Assembly: GCA_946481335.1 (NCBI GenBank)
Contig: CAMLMR010000010.1
Location: 1 to 32,372, forward strand
Origin: an uncultured Lactobacillus sp.
GTDB lineage: Bacteria; Bacillota; Bacilli; Lactobacillales; Lactobacillaceae
Direction of reading: 5' to 3'
DNA length: 32,372 nt
The number at the start of each line of letters is the position of its first letter. Position 1 is the first letter of the stretch. This document shows, in pieces, positions 28,183 to 32,372 of the stretch. The position numbers and the translations under genes were made by a program. The notes beneath the pieces are model-generated. The model was given only the letters and a program-made list of their open reading frames with translations, was not told the origin of the DNA and did not search any database.

Positions 28183-28821
28183 ATGGAAAAATCTACCAAA
28201 AATACAAAAAATAAATTTTTAAAAGAATGCCTTAGCTGGCTAATCTACCTAGTTGTACTAGGAGGAATTTACCTAACAATTACTCATTTCTTTACAATGG
28301 CGACTGTTGATGGAACATCAATGGATCCAAACTTATACAATGGAGAAAAGATGTTGGTATTAAAACAATCTGAAGTCAAGCGTAATAGCGTCATCATCTT
28401 TGATGCGCATGGTGAAGATCCGGAGGCTACCGCCAATGATTATTATGTAAAACGTGTTATCGGACTACCAGGTGATACTGTTTCATACAAAGATGGTAAG
28501 TTATACGTTAACAACAAGCTTGTTGACCAAAGCTTCATCAGTAAAAAAGAACTAAATGTAGGAACGCGTTATAAATTTAATGGTGACACTATCAAAAACT
28601 GGGATATTTCTAAATTATCTAGCACCAAATGGGTATACAACCAAGATGCAAAGGTTGTACCAAAGGGTGAATACTTTGTTCTAGGTGATAACCGAAGTGT
28701 CTCAAACGACAGTAGATACTGGGGATTTGTTAAGGAATCTAAGGTATTAGGAGTTGCTAAGTTATTCCCATGGTCTGGTACTGCTAAGCACCGTCATAAT
28801 ATTAATGATTTAGCTGAGTAG
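28183..28821 (+). CDS. lepB: Type I signal peptidase (first of a tandem pair)
   Basis: Cleaves signal peptides from secreted proteins on the outer face of the membrane. 212 residues. One N-terminal transmembrane segment about 18-37, then box B with catalytic Ser46 (DGTSMDPN), box D with catalytic Lys90 (YYVKRVIGLPGD), and box E GDNRSVSNDSR (168-178). Ribosome binding site TAGGAG before the ATG. Followed 15 bases later by a close paralog. The catalytic dyad is complete, so both copies should be active. Gene symbol by family; sipA/B style names are possible. Confidence 0.95.
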   Translation: MEKSTKNTKNKFLKECLSWLIYLVVLGGIYLTITHFFTMATVDGTSMDPNLYNGEKMLVLKQSEVKRNSVIIFDAHGEDPEATANDYYVKRVIGLPGDTVSYKDGKLYVNNKLVDQSFISKKELNVGTRYKFNGDTIKNWDISKLSSTKWVYNQDAKVVPKGEYFVLGDNRSVSNDSRYWGFVKESKVLGVAKLFPWSGTAKHRHNINDLAE

Positions 28822-28836
28822 AGGGGAATTTAATCC

Positions 28837-29472
28837 ATGAAATTAACGGAGAAACAAAAAGGTTTAATATCATGGTTTATCTACCTGTTATTCTTGGTAC
28901 TAGCCTGGTTTACAATTAAGAGTTTTGCGACGGTAGTAAAGGTTGACGGTCATTCAATGGACCCCAACTTACATACTGGACAACGGGTTCTAGTGATGAA
29001 AAGGGATGCAGTCAAACGCAATAGCGTGATTGTCTTTGATGCTCACGGTGAGGATCCGACCAAGACTACCACCACGTACTATGTAAAGCGTGTGGTTGGG
29101 ATTCCTGGCGATAAAATCGTTTATAAAGACGGTAAAATATATATAAATAACAAGCTATATAAGCAAAACTATATTAGCAAAGAGCAAGTTAGTGTTGGAA
29201 CACGCTATAAATTTCAAAGTGATGTCATTAAGAACTGGGATATTGCTAAGTTATCTAAAGAAAAATGGGTAGATGACCAGGACGAGAAGGTTGTCCCTAA
29301 AGGGATGTACTTCGTTTTAGGCGATAATCGATCAATCTCAAATGACAGCCGTTATTGGGGATTCGTTGAAAAGAAAAAGGTATTAGGTGTTGTATATGCA
29401 TTCCCATGGTCCGGAAATGCAACACAGCGTTATAACATCAATCAATTAAAAAATAAAAAAGCGTTGAATTAA
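28837..29472 (+). CDS. Type I signal peptidase (second of a tandem pair)
   Basis: 211 residues, roughly two-thirds identical by eye to the preceding protein over the catalytic domain, showing a tandem duplication. Transmembrane segment about 11-30; catalytic Ser40 (DGHSMDPN) and Lys84 (YYVKRVVGIPGD); GDNRSISNDSR box present. Differs mostly in the N-terminal membrane segment and the tail (ends KNKKALN). Ribosome binding site GAGGGG, somewhat far (about 11 bases) from the ATG. Its last codons form the left arm of the terminator. Confidence 0.95.
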   Translation: MKLTEKQKGLISWFIYLLFLVLAWFTIKSFATVVKVDGHSMDPNLHTGQRVLVMKRDAVKRNSVIVFDAHGEDPTKTTTTYYVKRVVGIPGDKIVYKDGKIYINNKLYKQNYISKEQVSVGTRYKFQSDVIKNWDIAKLSKEKWVDDQDEKVVPKGMYFVLGDNRSISNDSRYWGFVEKKKVLGVVYAFPWSGNATQRYNINQLKNKKALN

Positions 29473-29488
29473 AATCAACGCTTTTTTT
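29455..29488 (+). terminator. Bidirectional terminator after the signal peptidases
   Basis: AAAAAAGCGTTGA (29455-29467) with TCAACGCTTTTTT (29475-29487), 7-base loop; seven T on the plus side and TTTTTTATTT on the minus side. Shared with the convergent secreted-protein gene. Confidence 0.92.
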
Positions 29489-29497
29489 GTTGTATAT

Positions 29498-30073
29498 TTA
29501 GTTGTTATTTGAAGCAACATTTACATCATTGTTTAGTGATGATGAGTTAGTAGAAGTTGCAACGTTGCTGTTTTGGGCAGTATTTGAACCATTTTGATTA
29601 TTAAAGTCATGGTGTCTTGCTTTTTCATGCTTAACTACAAATGAATCGTCAAACATACGATTACTTAGGCTTAAGTCATAAGCACTTGTATCTTTTACAA
29701 TCATCTTTTTAGCATGCTTAGCAGTCTTTTTCTTTTTAGTATTTTTTTTGACTACCTTTTTGGCTTTTTTCACCTTTTTAACGGGCTTTACAAGTTTTAA
29801 TTGGTATTCAGGAACATAACCACCTAATTTTGGTAAGAATAGGAAGTTTGATCCATTGAAACGAACGCGGTTACCAACGTGCATGTGACCAATTCGTTTG
29901 AAGTAACGGTATCTCATCATTGTGTGACGACCGTGACGTAATTTTCCATATTTGTAGACGTTAACAAATTCACTACGGTTAGTATAAGTTTGGTTAGCGG
30001 ATGCATGGACAGTGGTACCGATTAAAAATACGGCACCCACAGCTGCTAAAGCAGCGGCTACTTTCTTTTTCAT
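29498..30073 (-). CDS. Small secreted, very lysine-rich protein, unknown function
   Basis: 191 residues from the ATG with AGGAGG 8 bases upstream (an in-frame extension to 30148 has no support). Signal peptide MKKKVAAALAAVGAVFLIG with cleavage near HASA26. A short domain rich in Tyr, Arg and His follows (about 27-92, with repeats of RY, GH and RV). Then residues 93-123 hold 17 lysines in 31 residues in KKVKK/KKAKK-type runs, and the tail (about 155-191) is Asn/Ser/Thr-rich and likely disordered. No LPXTG. The charge suggests binding to anionic wall polymers, DNA or surfaces; no family recognised. Converges on the signal peptidase pair, its probable processing enzymes. Confidence 0.8.
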   Translation of the reverse strand: MKKKVAAALAAVGAVFLIGTTVHASANQTYTNRSEFVNVYKYGKLRHGRHTMMRYRYFKRIGHMHVGNRVRFNGSNFLFLPKLGGYVPEYQLKLVKPVKKVKKAKKVVKKNTKKKKTAKHAKKMIVKDTSAYDLSLSNRMFDDSFVVKHEKARHHDFNNQNGSNTAQNSNVATSTNSSSLNNDVNVASNNN

Positions 30074-30120
30074 TATCGTTTCCTCCTGGGAATGTAAAAA
30101 TATTCTCATATATATATAAT

Positions 30121-30148
30121 AATTTACCAGTAAATACAGAAATATCAA
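30121..30148 (-). promoter_or_regulatory. Promoter of the lysine-rich secreted protein
   Basis: Minus-strand TTGATA (30143-30148), 16 bases, TAAATT (30121-30126) with TGG before it (extended -10). Confidence 0.5.
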
Positions 30149-30190
30149 GCTAAATCGACTGATTTAACTTAAATGTAACTTTTAAATTAT

Positions 30191-30199
30191 TTATCCACA
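30191..30199 (+). promoter_or_regulatory. Isolated perfect DnaA box
   Basis: TTATCCACA, 2 bases before the -35 of the epimerase-like gene, about 8.6 kb from the nearest oriC box. Confidence 0.45.
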
Positions 30200-30201
30200 T
30201 G

Positions 30202-30229
30202 TTGACAACTCTAATCAGTTCGATATAAT
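30202..30229 (+). promoter_or_regulatory. Promoter of the isoleucine-epimerase-like gene
   Basis: Perfect TTGACA (30202-30207), 16 bases, perfect TATAAT (30224-30229). Confidence 0.8.
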
Positions 30230-30242
30230 CAATTATAATTAA

Positions 30243-30277
30243 ATTAGAAAATGATTAGAAATTAATCGTTTTCTAAT
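30243..30277 (+). promoter_or_regulatory. Leader dyad of the epimerase-like gene
   Basis: 15-base arms ATTAGAAAATGATTA (30243-30257) and its near-perfect complement (30263-30277), 5-base loop; the one unmatched position is a U-G pair in RNA. It lies about 7 bases past the predicted start of transcription. Its left 19 bases recur at 1827-1845. No T run, so not a terminator: an operator or an mRNA 5' stem. Confidence 0.6.
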
Positions 30278-30302
30278 AAATATATGGAATGAGGTGTTCA
30301 AT

Positions 30303-31640
30303 ATGAAAAATCAAGAAATTTTGCATGACGAAGACGAATGTTTCGCATCAGCTTCACGTATCAAGTACTTCGATATGGTCATTGAATCGGGTGAAGGAGC
30401 GATTTTAAAGGACGTCGAGGGAAACGAATATATTGATTTATTAGCGAGCGCATCATCAACTAACACTGGTCACAGCCATCCACACGTGGTTGAAGCCATT
30501 GCTGAACAAGCAAAGAAACTAATTCAATACACTCCTGCATACTTTGCGAACTTACCGGCTGCGCAACTATCCAAACGATTGACAGCGTTAGCACCAATCG
30601 ATGGACCGGCTGAACTATCATGGGGTAATTCAGGATCCGATGCAAACGATGCATTAATCAAGTTTGCTCGTGGTTACACCGGACGTCAAGATGTTGTTAG
30701 TTTTACTGGAGCATATCACGGTTCAACATACGGTTCAATGAGTGCTTCAGGGGTTAGTTTGAACATGAATAGAAAAATGGGACCTCTAATGAGTGGATTT
30801 TATAAAGTACCATTCCCAAGCCCATGGTATCGCGAATCTTATGAAACAGAAGATGAATTCGTTGATCGCATGTTCGAAGAGTTTAAGTTACCATTTGATA
30901 CATATTTACCTGCTGACGAAGTCGCAGTCATCTTGATTGAACCAATTCAAGGTGACGGTGGAATCGTGAAAGCACCAGAAAAGTACCTAAAGAAAGTATA
31001 CGAATTTGCCCATGAAAACGGCATCCTATTTGCGATTGATGAAGTTAATCAAGGAATGGGCCGTACTGGTAAATGGTGGTCAATTCAACAATTTGATGGC
31101 ATCTATCCTGATTTGATGACAGTTGGAAAGTCAATCGCATCTGGTTTACCACTTAGTGCCGTTATCGGTAAAAAAGAAATTATCGAATCACTAGAGGCAC
31201 CCGCCAACGTTTATACAACTGCTGGTAATCCTGTAACAACTGCCGCTGCGATGGCTACTATTGATGTAATTGAAGATGAACATCTATTGGAACGTAGCGA
31301 GAGTTTAGGTGCCAAATCCAAAGTATTCTTTGATAGAATGAAAGAGAAGTACAGTTTTGTTGGTGACGTTAGAATGTACGGATTAGATGGTGGTATTGAT
31401 ATTATCGATCCTGAAACCGGAAAGGCTGACGTTAAAGTGGCAACAAAATTAATCTATCGTATGTTTGAACTAGGGGTAATCATGATTACCGTAAGGGGAA
31501 ACGTACTTAGATTCCAACCACCTTTGGTAATTACCGAAGAACAACTAGAAAAGGCCTTTGACGTTATCGATCAAGCGATGGATGACGAAGCAAATGGTCG
31601 TATCCAATTTGATAAAGCAATTGGTTGGAGTACTGATTAA
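30303..31640 (+). CDS. Class III PLP-dependent enzyme, isoleucine 2-epimerase-like
   Basis: 445 residues. Fold-type I PLP enzyme of the class III (ornithine/GABA) aminotransferase group: GNSGSDAND phosphate loop (108-116), FAIDEVNQGMGRTG with Asp246, and the Schiff-base Lys276 in TVGKSIASGLPLSAV. Many stretches (IDLLASAS, KLIQYTPAYF, IEPIQGDGGIVKAPE, TTAGNPV, RFQPPLVI) agree with my recollection of the Lactobacillus isoleucine 2-epimerase, which racemises branched amino acids at C2. An aminotransferase role is the alternative. Start: ATG at 30303 with GAGGTG 6 bases upstream, rather than a GTG at 30294 that overlaps it. pepC follows after 23 bases, probably in the same transcript. Confidence 0.85.
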   Translation: MKNQEILHDEDECFASASRIKYFDMVIESGEGAILKDVEGNEYIDLLASASSTNTGHSHPHVVEAIAEQAKKLIQYTPAYFANLPAAQLSKRLTALAPIDGPAELSWGNSGSDANDALIKFARGYTGRQDVVSFTGAYHGSTYGSMSASGVSLNMNRKMGPLMSGFYKVPFPSPWYRESYETEDEFVDRMFEEFKLPFDTYLPADEVAVILIEPIQGDGGIVKAPEKYLKKVYEFAHENGILFAIDEVNQGMGRTGKWWSIQQFDGIYPDLMTVGKSIASGLPLSAVIGKKEIIESLEAPANVYTTAGNPVTTAAAMATIDVIEDEHLLERSESLGAKSKVFFDRMKEKYSFVGDVRMYGLDGGIDIIDPETGKADVKVATKLIYRMFELGVIMITVRGNVLRFQPPLVITEEQLEKAFDVIDQAMDDEANGRIQFDKAIGWSTD

Positions 31641-31663
31641 TAAGATAATTAGGGGTGTAATTA

Positions 31664-32372
31664 ATGGCTCATACTAAGTTAACGCAAGCAGACTTTGACG
31701 CAATGCGTGAACAATATGACAAAAATCCAAAAAATAAGGTATTGCAACGTTCCGTTATGAAAAACGGTATCAACAATACTGCAAGGGATAACCGAGTTGT
31801 GGCTAATTTAAACCACACATACTCCGTTGAAATCGACACTGGGAAGGTCTCAAACCAAAAGCGTTCGGGCCGTTGCTGGTTATTCTCATTGTTAAATGTT
31901 TTAAAGCACGACTTTGCGAAACGCTATGACGTAAAGGATTTTGAATTGTCACAAAGTTACCTATTCTTCTGGGATAAGGTAGAACGTGCCAACATCTTTT
32001 ACGACCGAATTATCGATACTGCTGACAAGCCTTTCGATGATCGTGAACTTCGCTGTTACCTAGCTGCACCTGGTGCAGACGGTGGTGAATGGGGGATGGC
32101 GGTTGCACTGGTACAAAAGTATGGTGTAATGCCAACTTCTGCCTTTCCAGAAAGCAACGTTACAGAAAATACAGCTGATTTAAAGGAAGTATTAAACCGT
32201 AAACTACGCCGTGATGCGATGGTATTACGCGACATAATTCATGCCGGTAAAAGTGATTCTGAAATCGCTGAAAAGCGTAAGGAAATGCTAAAAGAAGTTT
32301 ACAAAATTGCCGGTTTTGCATGTGGTGTTCCACGTGAAACATTTGACTTTGAATACCGTGATGACAAGCAAA
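31664..32372 (+). CDS. pepC: Aminopeptidase C (bleomycin hydrolase family), 3' end cut by window edge
   Basis: First 236 codons of the cytoplasmic cysteine aminopeptidase (C1B) that trims peptides in lactobacilli. Starts MAHTKLTQADFDAMREQYD; the catalytic Cys is in NQKRSGRCWLF (about residues 63-73), followed by the ELSQSYLFFWDKVERAN segment and GADGGEWGMAV typical of PepC. Catalytic His and Asn lie beyond the edge. Ribosome binding site AGGGGTG before the ATG. Coupled in order with the epimerase-like gene. A consensus parS lies inside the coding region at 32326-32341. Confidence 0.95.
   Translation, partial: MAHTKLTQADFDAMREQYDKNPKNKVLQRSVMKNGINNTARDNRVVANLNHTYSVEIDTGKVSNQKRSGRCWLFSLLNVLKHDFAKRYDVKDFELSQSYLFFWDKVERANIFYDRIIDTADKPFDDRELRCYLAAPGADGGEWGMAVALVQKYGVMPTSAFPESNVTENTADLKEVLNRKLRRDAMVLRDIIHAGKSDSEIAEKRKEMLKEVYKIAGFACGVPRETFDFEYRDDKQ
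32326..32341. other. Consensus parS site inside pepC
   Basis: TGTTCCACGTGAAACA fits TGTTNCACGTGAAACA, the ParB (Spo0J) binding consensus of Bacillus, at every base, while encoding G-V-P-R-E-T in the pepC frame. Confidence 0.8.

Noticed and set aside
30074-30148. 25-residue N-terminal extension of the lysine-rich secreted protein
   Set aside because: The extension ignores the AGGAGG next to the internal ATG and would bury the signal peptide.

Overview
The window is a chromosomal replication-origin region of a low-GC Gram-positive bacterium, almost certainly a lactobacillus (Lactobacillaceae). The evidence is the core order rplI-dnaB, rpsR-ssb-rpsF, gyrA-gyrB-recF-yaaA, dnaN-dnaA, rpmH-rnpA-yidC-jag-mnmE-mnmG, strong GGAGG-type ribosome binding sites, and typical lactobacillar genes (D-2-hydroxyacid dehydrogenase, PepQ, PepC, isoleucine-2-epimerase-like enzyme, tandem type I signal peptidases). 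The genus cannot be fixed from sequence alone; a fructophilic or insect-associated lactobacillus is only a guess.

Layout. Everything left of dnaA (1-21212) is on the minus strand, and nearly everything right of rpmH (from 21700) is on the plus strand, so transcription runs away from the origin on both sides. oriC is bipartite: DnaA-box clusters lie in the dnaA-rpmH gap (21213-21699) and in the dnaA-dnaN gap (19702-19868). The latter has two abutting boxes, a GGCC spacer, TAG trinucleotides and an AT-rich tract, like the basal unwinding element known from Bacillus. Three parS-like palindromes flank the origin (13800, 25501, 32326), although no parA/parB gene is in the window.

Left arm, outward from oriC: dnaA, dnaN, a separately transcribed prolidase (pepQ) inserted where yaaA normally follows dnaN, the yaaA-recF-gyrB-gyrA operon (three apparent UUG starts), an MFS transporter, a secreted repeat protein, the rpsF-ssb-rpsR operon with a leader that could hide its ribosome binding site, the gdpP-rplI-dnaB group, a second MFS transporter, and an aminotransferase coupled to a D-2-hydroxyacid dehydrogenase that runs off the left edge.

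Right arm: rpmH-rnpA-yidC, jag, mnmE (with a promoter followed by a terminator hairpin in its leader), mnmG, a small unknown membrane protein (minus), two tandem signal peptidases, a small very lysine-rich secreted protein (minus), an isoleucine-2-epimerase-like PLP enzyme, and pepC running off the right edge.

Most of the window is housekeeping. I found no mobile element, CRISPR, tRNA, rRNA or obvious defence or biosynthetic system. The less ordinary items are regulatory: a nearly identical 19-base motif in the early transcribed regions of two PLP-enzyme genes about 28 kb apart, the mnmE leader hairpin, the rpsF leader, the parS set and a dyad in the yaaA-gyr promoter. Two unfamiliar secreted proteins and non-canonical residues at both quinolone-determining GyrA positions also deserve a look.
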